A DNA stretch of 64,000 nt, taken from the NCBI RefSeq assembly GCF_007753265.1, contig NZ_CP036349.1:3691363-3755362 (forward strand), in the 5' to 3' direction. The translations under genes and the position numbers were made by a program. Positions 56,734-64,000 of the stretch are shown here, piece by piece (within the stretch, counting starts at the first letter, position 1; each line of letters begins with the position of its first letter). The stretch is from Botrimarina mediterranea. GTDB lineage: Bacteria > Planctomycetota > Planctomycetia > Pirellulales > Lacipirellulaceae. The notes beneath the pieces were generated by a model, which saw only the letters and a list, made by a program, of their open reading frames with translations, searched no databases and was not told the origin of the DNA.

Positions 56734-57987
56734 TCAGTCTCTAGCCCGTCCAAAACGGACGTCATCGACCCAAAGCTTCCCGACCCCCCCAAGCAGCCCA
56801 ATCCGCAACCCCGCCTCGCGGGCGCCAGCGGGGACCGGCAAGACCTCTTCCCGCTCGGTCCAATCGAAGGTCCCGCGTAGCGGGCCGATGACCTCATCCC
56901 CTAACCAGACCCGCCGTTCGTCGTAGTAGGTCACGACGACGTAAGGCAGCTGCGACGGCCGCTGGCCGAAGCGGAGCCCCTCTCCCTTAGCCGTGAAGCC
57001 AACCCGCAGCCGTTTCACCTTCCGGCCGTCGATAGCGAAACCCTGCAGCGCTTGGCACGGAAGGCCAGGCTCTTTGTTGCTGAAGACAATCGCAGGGTTG
57101 TCGCCCCGCGCCGAAGGATCGATCTCCGCTTGGCGCAGATAGTGCCAACCCGCCGGGCGAGGTTCCTCCCCCTCTTCGGCGACCTCACTGAAGTCACCGT
57201 TGATGATCGCTGGATTGGCGGGGTCGGGGAGCACCTCACGCCGCTCTTCGGCGGCGCCCGTCATGGGCACGAAGAGGGTTCCGCGTAGCGATTCGCGCAC
57301 GAGCTCGCCGTTCACTTTCTTTAACAGGCAAAGCTCTTGCTGGAAGCGTTCGCCGAGCGGAATCACCATGCGGCCCCCTTCGGCGAGTTGCTCAACGAGC
57401 TTCGGCGGCGGGTTCTCCGGAGAGCAGGTGACAATGATCTTGTCGAAGGGCGCCGCCTCGGGCCATCCTTCGTAGCCATCGCCAATGCGGGCGTGGACGT
57501 TCTCGTAATCGAGCCGCCGCAGTGTCTTCGCCGCGCGCTTGCCGAGCGAGGGGACGATCTCGATCGTGTAAACGTCTCTTACGAGCGGCGACAGCACCGC
57601 GGCTTGGTAGCCCGAACCGGTGCCGATCTCGAGCACCTTGTCGGTCGGCTTGGGCTCGAGCTGCTCGGTCATGTAGGCCACGACGAACGGCGGCGAGATC
57701 GTCTGGCTAGCGCCGATGGGCAACGCCATGTCAGCGTAAGCCAAACGCCGCTGTGCGAGGGGCACGAACTCGTGGCGCCGTGTCGCGCGCATCGCCGCGA
57801 TGACGCGCGGGTCGGAGACGCCGGCCTCAATGATGGCCGATTCGACCATTCGGGCGCGTTGAGCGTCCCAGTTGGGCCGGTCCTGCTGCGCCGGCGCCGT
57901 CGAGGCGACAAGTGTCAGCACAAACAGGGCGATAATTTGGCGACGACGCACCGGCACGGGTTGCGTCACAGCGGGTAGAGCGGGCAT
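56734..57987 (-). CDS. Exported protein-L-isoaspartate methyltransferase fused to a carbohydrate-binding-like domain
   Basis: The ATG at 57987 is followed by a signal-like stretch (RRRQIIALFVLTLVASTAPAQ). The methyltransferase (about 40-240) has QTISPPFVVAYMTEQLE and SAM-binding VLEIGTGSGYQAAVLS, as in Pcm. A second domain follows (about 245-415) with INGDFSEVAEEGE and WVDDVRFGRA, the edges of a CBM4/9-like beta sandwich. Pcm itself is normally about 210 residues and cytoplasmic; export and fusion are the unusual points. It is divergent from the aminotransferase gene. Confidence 0.87.
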   Translation of the reverse strand: MPALPAVTQPVPVRRRQIIALFVLTLVASTAPAQQDRPNWDAQRARMVESAIIEAGVSDPRVIAAMRATRRHEFVPLAQRRLAYADMALPIGASQTISPPFVVAYMTEQLEPKPTDKVLEIGTGSGYQAAVLSPLVRDVYTIEIVPSLGKRAAKTLRRLDYENVHARIGDGYEGWPEAAPFDKIIVTCSPENPPPKLVEQLAEGGRMVIPLGERFQQELCLLKKVNGELVRESLRGTLFVPMTGAAEERREVLPDPANPAIINGDFSEVAEEGEEPRPAGWHYLRQAEIDPSARGDNPAIVFSNKEPGLPCQALQGFAIDGRKVKRLRVGFTAKGEGLRFGQRPSQLPYVVVTYYDERRVWLGDEVIGPLRGTFDWTEREEVLPVPAGAREAGLRIGLLGGVGKLWVDDVRFGRARD

Positions 57988-58073
57988 GTTCCAATATACG
58001 CCTGCTGGCCGCCGGTCTACCGTCCCGAGCGGCGTCCCCTTGCCCTGTCCCGTTCCCCAATCCGTCCCAACCG

Positions 58074-59231
58074 ATGCCATCCGCACCAGCCGACCCCGCC
58101 GTCACCCGCCAGCGGCTCCGCTCCGCGATGCCCGTCACGAACAATTGGGCTTATTTCGACCACGCCGCGGTCGCGCCGCTGAGCGGCCCGGCCCGCGACC
58201 GCCTCGCCGCATGGGCCGGCGAGGCCGCTGCCGAAGGGGACACCAATTGGCTCGCCTGGGACCGCGGCGTCGAGACAACCCGACGGACCGCCGCCACACT
58301 CATCGGCGCCACGCCCGACGAAATCGCGCTCGTCCCCAGCACCACAGCGGGCATTAACCTTGTCGCCGAGGGGCTCGACTGGCGCGACGGCGACAACGTC
58401 GTCGTTCTCGCCGACGAGTTTCCCTCGAACCTCTACCCCTGGATGCAGCAGGCGTGGCGCGGCGTTGAGACCCGTACCGTGTCGACCGACCGCGGCCGAA
58501 TCGACTTCGACCAGCTCCGCGCGGCGTGCGACTCACGGACGCGTATCGTGTCGGTGAGCTGGGTAGCATACGCCAGCGGCTACCGCCAACCGCTCGATGT
58601 GGTCGCGGATATCGCCCACAGCGCTGGCGCCCTGTTTTTCCTCGACGCGATCCAAGCCACGGGCGTCTTCCCGCTCGATGTCAGCCAGACCGCGATCGAC
58701 TTCCTCGCCGCCGACGGCCACAAATGGATGCTCGGCCCCGAAGGCGCCGGTTTTGCCTACATCCGGCAAGAGCACCTCGACAAGCTGCGGCCGCTGGGCG
58801 TCGGCTGGCACAGCGTCAAGGCTTCGGGCGAGTTCGGGCGGATCGCGCTGGACCTCAAAGACTCCGCCGCGCGCTACGAAGGGGGCTCCGCCAATATGCC
58901 CGGCCACTTGGCGCTAGGGGCGAGCCTCGACCTACTAACCGCCCAACCCACCAACGATGTCGCCGCCGCGGTGCTCGATGTGACGGACTACCTGTGCGAG
59001 CGGCTGGCGTCGATTGGCGTCGCGGTCGCGTCGCACCGGGGTATCGAGCAGAACGGCCACGACCCGCGCTCCGGCATCGTCGTCGCCGACCTCACCGACC
59101 CCACCGCTGCCCGCCAGCGGCTCTTGGACGCCGGATGCGTCACGAGCGTTCGCGGGGGCCGTCTGCGGATGAGCCCGCATGGTTACACTAGTTACGAGGA
59201 TGTCGATCGACTGATCGATGTGTTGCGCTGA
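58074..59231 (+). CDS. Class V aminotransferase (cysteine-desulfurase-like)
   Basis: A 385-residue PLP enzyme. The N-terminal YFDHAAVAPLSGPARD, ALVPSTTAGINLVAEGL, FFLDAIQATGVFPLD and the Schiff-base lysine in ADGHKWMLGPEGAGF are in order. The later RYEGGSANMPGHLALGAS fits class V enzymes of the cysteine desulfurase/isopenicillin-N-epimerase type. Whether it is a desulfurase cannot be decided: no cysteine loop is evident. An internal ATG at 58128 could also serve. Confidence 0.9.
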   Translation: MPSAPADPAVTRQRLRSAMPVTNNWAYFDHAAVAPLSGPARDRLAAWAGEAAAEGDTNWLAWDRGVETTRRTAATLIGATPDEIALVPSTTAGINLVAEGLDWRDGDNVVVLADEFPSNLYPWMQQAWRGVETRTVSTDRGRIDFDQLRAACDSRTRIVSVSWVAYASGYRQPLDVVADIAHSAGALFFLDAIQATGVFPLDVSQTAIDFLAADGHKWMLGPEGAGFAYIRQEHLDKLRPLGVGWHSVKASGEFGRIALDLKDSAARYEGGSANMPGHLALGASLDLLTAQPTNDVAAAVLDVTDYLCERLASIGVAVASHRGIEQNGHDPRSGIVVADLTDPTAARQRLLDAGCVTSVRGGRLRMSPHGYTSYEDVDRLIDVLR

Positions 59232-59245
59232 TCCCCCTCCCCTTT

Positions 59246-59377
59246 TTAGGGGAGGGGCTAGGGGAGGGGTCTGCGGCGTCCACCTACAAAGCCACTCGCC
59301 TTCACTCTATCGACGCAACAACGATGGCGATCTGAACTCCGATCGACACCCCCTACCCTCCCCTAGCCCCTCCCTAA
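59246..59377. repeat. Inverted repeat of AGGGGAGGGGCTAGGGGAGG
   Basis: The left arm at 59246-59268 (TTAGGGGAGGGGCTAGGGGA and GGG) and the right arm at 59356-59377 are reverse complements except for one extra G, across about 90 bases. It occupies the space between the aminotransferase and coaD genes. Confidence 0.85.
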
Positions 59378-59499
59378 AACGGACGGGGAATACGAAGCAC
59401 TCCGAGGGCTGGCGCCCACGGCTCAGATCTGAACTAGTGCGGCGTCAAACTAATCCGCATTCCGCAATCCCCCGTTCTCTAACTAACGGCCGAAATCGA

Positions 59500-59994
59500 A
59501 TGTCTCGCCGCGCCGTCTACACCGGGTCGTTCGACCCCGTCACGCTCGGGCACCTGAACGTGATGCAACGCGCCCGGCTCGTGGCGGACGAACTGATCGT
59601 CGGCGTGGGGCACAATGCACACAAGACGGCATTGTTTGATGTTGAAGAGCGGGCCGAGCTGGTCGAACGCGCCGTCAAGGCGGCGGGGCTCGATCACGTC
59701 CGCGTCGAAACCTTCGACGGCCTCGCCGTGCGGTTTGTGCGCAAGATGGACGCACGGCTCATCCTTCGCGGTGTGCGGTCCGTCACTGACATGGAAGCAG
59801 AGTTCACAATGATCCTCGCCAACCGCAAACTCGACCCGGAGATCGAGACGATCTTCTTCATGGCCGGCGACGAGTTCAGCCATGTGTCGAGCACGCTGAT
59901 CAAGCAAATCACTCCGCTGGCGAGCGACGACGAGGTGGCGAAATTCGTCCCGCGCGAGATCATTCCCGCCCTACGCGCGAAGCTAGGTGGGTGA
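59500..59994 (+). CDS. coaD: Phosphopantetheine adenylyltransferase
   Basis: The ATG at 59500 starts MSRRAVYTGSFDPVTLGHLN, with the TxGH nucleotidyl-transfer motif. MDARLILRGVRSVTDMEAEF and the C-terminal VSSTLIKQI (ISST-type) motifs are intact. The 164-residue length is normal. It makes dephospho-CoA from phosphopantetheine and ATP. Upstream codons of the same frame, from 59218, are not part of the gene. Confidence 0.96.
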   Translation: MSRRAVYTGSFDPVTLGHLNVMQRARLVADELIVGVGHNAHKTALFDVEERAELVERAVKAAGLDHVRVETFDGLAVRFVRKMDARLILRGVRSVTDMEAEFTMILANRKLDPEIETIFFMAGDEFSHVSSTLIKQITPLASDDEVAKFVPREIIPALRAKLGG

Positions 59995-60013
59995 GTAAAC
60001 CGCAGTGGCGCGC

Positions 60014-60602
60014 TCAAGCCTCGAACTTGAACCGCACGTAAACCTCCGCCAGCGGCAGTTCGACCTCGATCTCATCGAGCGGGATGACGGCTTCGTGGCC
60101 CATGTAGAGCTGGGCTTCGAAAGAGTCGAGGTCGGCGGCGTCGGCGCGGCGGCGGTAGACGCTCACCTTCGCCTCGTCGGGCTCCACGAATCGGTAGGCC
60201 TTCAGCGATGGGATCGTCAGGTAATTGTCGCGCTTTTCGAGTGAGTCCTGGCGGCGTGTGCTATCGGAAAGAACTTCGACGACAATGGCCGGCTGGTCCT
60301 GGAACACCGCGTTGCCAGAGTTCGGTTCGCAAACGACCATCGCGTCGAGGTAATAGAAATAGGTTCCCGATGCGGCACGGATACGAGCCTTGGCGTCCGG
60401 GTTCAGCGCCTGGCACGGCTTGCCACGAAGTCGGGAGCCCAATGCGATCAAGATGTTGCTGCTGACTTGATTGTGGCGATATTTCCCGCCCGCCATCGCT
60501 TAGACAAACCCACCGATGTACTCATGGCGGATGTACGACCTTTCTTCGGCAGCGAGGTAGTCCTCGACGGAGACCAGTGGTAGGGGGTTGTGGACCTGCC
60601 AT
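60014..60602 (-). pseudogene. Broken Uma2-family (DUF820) gene
   Basis: The 160-residue open part (60014-60496) begins MAGGKYRHNQ and continues through LDAMVVCEPNS and AIVVEVLSDSTRRQD, the middle and C-terminal parts of the Uma2 restriction-endonuclease-like family. The conserved N-terminal segment, SVEDYLAAEERSYIRHEY, lies directly upstream in the same frame but is separated by a TAA at 60500-60502 exactly where a Tyr codon (GFVYAMAGG) is expected. The only ATG of that region (60602) is one base out of frame, consistent with an inserted G. The remaining piece could still be translated from 60496. Function of the family is uncertain. Confidence 0.82.
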
Positions 60603-60734
60603 TTACTCCGTCAGCCTCGGGTCGGTTTGCACTTCCTAGCCACTATAACGACCTTGGCTGTGGCCAGCCGAGGCGTTTAGCGTTTACGATTGCCATCTGT
60701 CGAAGAACCGCCCCGCCCTGCCCCGACGGCCGGT

Positions 60735-63002
60735 ATGGATCACGCCCCGCCGCCGTCCGCCAGCTCAACGCCGCCTGCGGGCTCACCCTCGGCAGCGATC
60801 GAGCCGACGCTGCGGCTGGACGACCTGCTCGAAGAATGCCTCGAGCGACTTGCCGGGGTCGCGCCGGTTGAAGACGCGCGGGTGCTGCGCGACTTCCTGC
60901 CGCCGTCGGCGCCGAATCACGCGCCTTTTTTGCTAGCGGAGTTGGTGAAGCTCGACATGGCCGCCGCGGCCGAGATGGGGCGCGACCCGTGCCTCGATTG
61001 GTACCTGGCGGCGATGCCCGACATGCTCGTCGCCGAGCGGTTGCCCTTCGACCTTGTGATCGAGGAGTACCAGCTCCGGCGCGAAAATGGCCACGATCCG
61101 CGGCAAGTCGAGTACGCCCAGCGGTTCCCGCAGCACGCCCACCTGCTCGAGAAGTTCTCCTGCAACGCGGTGACGGTCGCGCCCGCGGGGGGGAAGCCGA
61201 CCGCGCCCGGCGAGTTGATGGCGGGCGATGTGATCGACGACTTCACGGTCGTGCAAGAGTTGGGCCGCGGCGCCTTCGCGCGGGTTTACCTGGCGAGGCA
61301 GATGTCGATGCAACGGTTGGTGGCGCTCAAGGTCTCGGCCGGCAAAGGGGACGAGCCCCAGGCGCTAGCGCAGTTCGACCACCCAAACATCGTGCGGGTC
61401 TACGACCAGCGCGCGATGGACGACGGATCGACCCACCTGCTCTACATGCAGTATCTGCCCGGAGGGACGCTTTCCGACGTGGTAAAGCGAGTTCAATGGG
61501 CGGGGTCCACGGCGTGCAGTGGCGCGGTGATGCTCGACGCGATCGACGACAACCTGCTCGACGCCGCGCAGCAGCCGCCTGAATCGTCGGCTTTGCGGAC
61601 TTGGATCGCCGAGGCGGCTTGGCCGGTGGCGGTGGCGTGGATCGGCGTACAGATCGCCCGGGCGCTCGACGAAGCGCACCGCCACGGCGTTTTCCACCGC
61701 GACGTGAAGCCGGCGAACGTGCTGCTCTCCGCCGAAGGCATTCCGAAACTCGCCGACTTCAACGTCAGCTTCGCGGGCGCCGCGGGCCGCGCGGGAGCGG
61801 CGGCGACGCTCGGCGGCTCGATCGGCTACATGGCGCCCGAACACCTCGCGGCGATCGGCGGTCTGCCGGACACCAGTCCCGAGGACGTGTCGGAACGAGC
61901 CGACCTCTACTCCCTCGCCGTTCTGCTGTGGGAGCTCTGGCAAGGCCAGCGGCCGTTCCGCATCGAGGGGCAAGCCGACTCGTGGACGGACGCCCTCGCT
62001 CAACAGATCGTCTCGCGCGAGGTTGGACTCACCGAGCCGATCCGCATCGGCCACAGCAGCGAGCGCGTTCTCGAGCAGACATTGCGTGAAACGCTGAGCC
62101 CGTCGCCCGAAGCGCGGCCCGCGTCGGGCGCCGAGCTAGCCGGGCGGTTGCAGCTCGCGTTGCACCCGGAGGCGGCGGCGGTGTTCGATCCACCACCCAA
62201 TAACTGGCGGCGCTACGCGTTGGCGGCGTGGCCGCTAACCGTGGTCTTAGCCGCGGTGCTCTTGCCCAACATCGCAGCGGGGCTCTTCAACTACTTCTAC
62301 AACGAGCGCGAGATCATCCAGAAGCATCCGGAGATGAAGGACTACTTCGTCGCCCTCTCGACGGTGGTGAACTCGATCGCCTTCCCGCTCGGCGGCGTCT
62401 TGGCGATGTACTACGGCCTGCCGATCGTACGATCGATCCAACGCGCGAAGCGTGGCGAGGACGCAACGACCGCAGAGATCGACAGCCTGTTTCATCTCTG
62501 CCACCGCGGCGCGCTGCTCGGCGGCACGTTGTGGGGGATCGCGAGCTTCGTGTTCCCGATCGCTTTGACTCTGCGGTTTGGTGACGAGTTTCCGCCACAA
62601 GAAGCAGGTCACTTCTTCCTCTCGCTACTCGTATGTGGCGGCGTGGCGGCGGTGTACCCCTACTTCTTGCTCGTAACGCTCGCTACTTCGGTTTATTACC
62701 CACGCTTGGTGCGTGGCACGATGTCGGACCCCAAGTTCGACAAACGCGGCGTTCACCTCAGCGACCACGGCGTCTACTACCTGCTCGCCGCGGCGTCGAT
62801 CCCGCTGATGGCGATCGTGCTCCTCTTGTCTCGGACCGAGGAGATGGACAAGTTCCGCGATATGATCCTCTGTGGTGTGTTTGCGACGCTGTTCGGGTTA
62901 CTGGCCGCGTTCTCGGCGTATCGGTACGTGCTGCGGGTCTGGACTCAGATCACGCCCGTGTTGTCACGGCGGAAGTCCAATGCGGCGCCAGGCCTCGAGT
63001 AG
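60735..63002 (+). CDS. Membrane Ser/Thr protein kinase
   Basis: The ATG at 60735 is taken; a TTG at 60690 could add 15 residues. Residues about 1-165 are a hydrophilic N-terminal region usual for large planctomycete kinases (LDDLLEECLERLAG). The kinase domain has ELGRGAFARVYLARQ, VALKVS, the HRDVKPANVLL catalytic loop, DFN in place of DFG, and YMAPEHL. From about residue 495 there are six membrane helices in the C-terminal third, more than the single helix of most bacterial PASTA-type kinases. Its inputs are unknown. Confidence 0.93.
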   Translation: MDHAPPPSASSTPPAGSPSAAIEPTLRLDDLLEECLERLAGVAPVEDARVLRDFLPPSAPNHAPFLLAELVKLDMAAAAEMGRDPCLDWYLAAMPDMLVAERLPFDLVIEEYQLRRENGHDPRQVEYAQRFPQHAHLLEKFSCNAVTVAPAGGKPTAPGELMAGDVIDDFTVVQELGRGAFARVYLARQMSMQRLVALKVSAGKGDEPQALAQFDHPNIVRVYDQRAMDDGSTHLLYMQYLPGGTLSDVVKRVQWAGSTACSGAVMLDAIDDNLLDAAQQPPESSALRTWIAEAAWPVAVAWIGVQIARALDEAHRHGVFHRDVKPANVLLSAEGIPKLADFNVSFAGAAGRAGAAATLGGSIGYMAPEHLAAIGGLPDTSPEDVSERADLYSLAVLLWELWQGQRPFRIEGQADSWTDALAQQIVSREVGLTEPIRIGHSSERVLEQTLRETLSPSPEARPASGAELAGRLQLALHPEAAAVFDPPPNNWRRYALAAWPLTVVLAAVLLPNIAAGLFNYFYNEREIIQKHPEMKDYFVALSTVVNSIAFPLGGVLAMYYGLPIVRSIQRAKRGEDATTAEIDSLFHLCHRGALLGGTLWGIASFVFPIALTLRFGDEFPPQEAGHFFLSLLVCGGVAAVYPYFLLVTLATSVYYPRLVRGTMSDPKFDKRGVHLSDHGVYYLLAAASIPLMAIVLLLSRTEEMDKFRDMILCGVFATLFGLLAAFSAYRYVLRVWTQITPVLSRRKSNAAPGLE

Positions 63003-63003
63003 A

Positions 63004-63073
63004 GTCCGCTGTGCGGACCGCACGGTTGAGTTAGTCTCGGTTGTAACTCGTAACGACGGTCCGCACAGCGGAC
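63004..63073. repeat. Perfect 16-base inverted repeat
   Basis: GTCCGCTGTGCGGACC (63004-63019) and GGTCCGCACAGCGGAC (63058-63073) are exact reverse complements, just after the kinase stop. Confidence 0.88.
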
Positions 63074-63084
63074 CCTACGAAGAA

Positions 63085-63115
63085 GACCGCCGGCCCCGTG
63101 GGACCGGCGGTCTTT
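63085..63115. terminator. Bidirectional terminator between convergent genes
   Basis: GACCGCCGG (63085-63093) pairs with CCGGCGGTC (63104-63112), with TTTG on the plus side and TTCTTC on the minus side. It separates the kinase gene from the CARDB-like gene. Confidence 0.7.
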
Positions 63116-63140
63116 GTACGTTTCAATTCAGTGCTGACGA

Positions 63141-63908
63141 TTACATCCGCACGGCAGCGGCTTCGGTCTCCACTTGGTCGATGCCAAACTCTTCCAGGGC
63201 CGAGTCGATCTGTGACTTGGGCGCCGCCAGTTCTTCGGTCACCGGTTCCGGCGCGAGGGCCTCGGCAGCCTCTTGCAGCGGGGCCACCTCGATCACCTGA
63301 CGGGCGATCTCGGCGCGGTCGAGCAATCGAAGGTTGTTTGACTCGTCGATCTCGGCGAACGAGTCGAAGGCGTCCACGGCGACCATCAGCTTTTGGAAGC
63401 CGATCGGCGCGCCGCCGTTGGAGCCCATCGCCAGCGCCTCAACAGGGAGCGTGACCTCGATCTCAACGGTCGCGCCGCCGGGGATCTCTTCGATGCACGC
63501 CGTCGCGGTGGGGTCGCAAGGCTTGATCGGGCCGAGCAGCGCCACCAGCGACACGTGCACTTTGCACACCGAGCGGCCACTGTTGTTGGTGACGGCGACG
63601 ATGAAGGTCGGGGCGCAGGCCGGGTCGCTGATGGCGGACTCGACGACCGTCGTGATCGCTAGGTCGCCGATCTCGTTCGCGGGGAGCTCGAACGATCCGT
63701 AGGGCGAAGGGACAATCGAACAACTGGGCGAGGCTAGGCAACCGTGGAACGAGCCGTATCGCATCATCAGGTCGATCACATGGCCACAGCCGGGGGCGCC
63801 GGTGAAGGCGGTCTCGACCGGCTGACCTAGTGGCAGGTTGGCGAGGCTAGGCGCTGCGACGGCCAGCGTCGCGATCGCCGCAAGGCGGATTTTTAGTTTG
63901 GCGTTCAT
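63141..63908 (-). CDS. Secreted CARDB-like protein
   Basis: A 255-residue protein with AAGGA nine bases before the ATG and a signal peptide (IRLAAIATLAVAAPSLAN). The central part (TFIVAVTNNSGRSVCKVHVS to VAVDAFDSFAEIDESNN) has the CARDB pattern: an NN.G stretch and a late D.....E.DESNN. Six to eight cysteines suggest disulfides and an extracytoplasmic location. Function unknown; no neighbour indicates one. Confidence 0.78.
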   Translation of the reverse strand: MNAKLKIRLAAIATLAVAAPSLANLPLGQPVETAFTGAPGCGHVIDLMMRYGSFHGCLASPSCSIVPSPYGSFELPANEIGDLAITTVVESAISDPACAPTFIVAVTNNSGRSVCKVHVSLVALLGPIKPCDPTATACIEEIPGGATVEIEVTLPVEALAMGSNGGAPIGFQKLMVAVDAFDSFAEIDESNNLRLLDRAEIARQVIEVAPLQEAAEALAPEPVTEELAAPKSQIDSALEEFGIDQVETEAAAVRM

Positions 63909-63955
63909 CGCAACGAATCCTTTTCTATTGAGAGGTCGGTTTTGCTTACGAAGAA

Positions 63956-63990
63956 GGCCCGGCGACCACGTCGCCGTGAGTCGCCGGGCC
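63956..63990 (-). terminator. Hairpin terminator for a gene beyond the window
   Basis: GGCCCGGCGAC (63956-63966) pairs exactly with GTCGCCGGGCC (63980-63990); on the minus strand the stem is followed by TTCTTCG. It would serve a minus-strand gene to the right of the window. Confidence 0.65.
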
Positions 63991-64000
63991 TGTTGAGGGA

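Overview
The window is a 64 kb stretch of a high-GC chromosome from a member of the Planctomycetota, most likely order Pirellulales near Lacipirellulaceae. The evidence is marker families seen together: PEP-CTERM proteins with dockerin-like Asp/Asn-Gly-Asp repeats, DUF1559 prepilin-like proteins, a DUF1501 plus Planctomycete-cytochrome-C (PSD1) pair, a TIGR03000 repeat protein, a Tat-signal Gfo/Idh/MocA oxidoreductase, HTTM and Ser/Thr kinase genes. I see no rRNA, tRNA, CRISPR, IS element or prophage. The lineage is inferred from gene content.

Layout. 1-4.2 kb: sucrose metabolism, a sucrose-phosphate synthase with a C-terminal HAD phosphatase domain, convergent with an amylosucrase. 4.3-8.1 kb: two membrane proteins and tandem PEP-CTERM paralogues. 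8.4-9.9 kb: a lipoprotein and a DUF1559 protein behind a strong predicted promoter. 9.9-18.2 kb: a chitin/N-acetylglucosamine locus (two GH18 chitinases, a GH20 hexosaminidase, a sodium:solute symporter and a ROK regulator). 18.5-18.9 kb: a decayed rtcB RNA ligase remnant. 19.1-21.2 kb: a two-component system. 21.4-25.9 kb: the DUF1501/PSD1 operon. 26.0-29.9 kb: an L-fucose-type operon (isomerase, aldolase, permease) without a kinase. 30-49 kb: mostly housekeeping and small conserved genes (pdxA, dtd, cvpA-like, trpD, accA, nucleoside hydrolase, GNAT, M50-like protease, ZIP transporter). 49.9-51.4 kb: an unrecognised membrane protein with a glycine-zipper region. 51.4-60 kb: truA-asd, an HTTM pair, a TIGR03000 surface protein, an exported isoaspartyl methyltransferase fusion, an aminotransferase and coaD. 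60-64 kb: a broken Uma2 gene, a membrane Ser/Thr kinase and a secreted CARDB-like protein.

The most unusual layer lies between the genes. At least four families of short dispersed inverted repeats occupy the intergenic spaces from about 21 to 60 kb. Several of them supply the stop codon of a neighbouring gene (pdxA, the ZIP transporter, a kinase), and one G/C-rich palindrome sits in frame inside an AAA+ ATPase gene, where it encodes about 28 residues. Two gene remnants (rtcB and Uma2) were detected by reading conserved motifs across stop codons.
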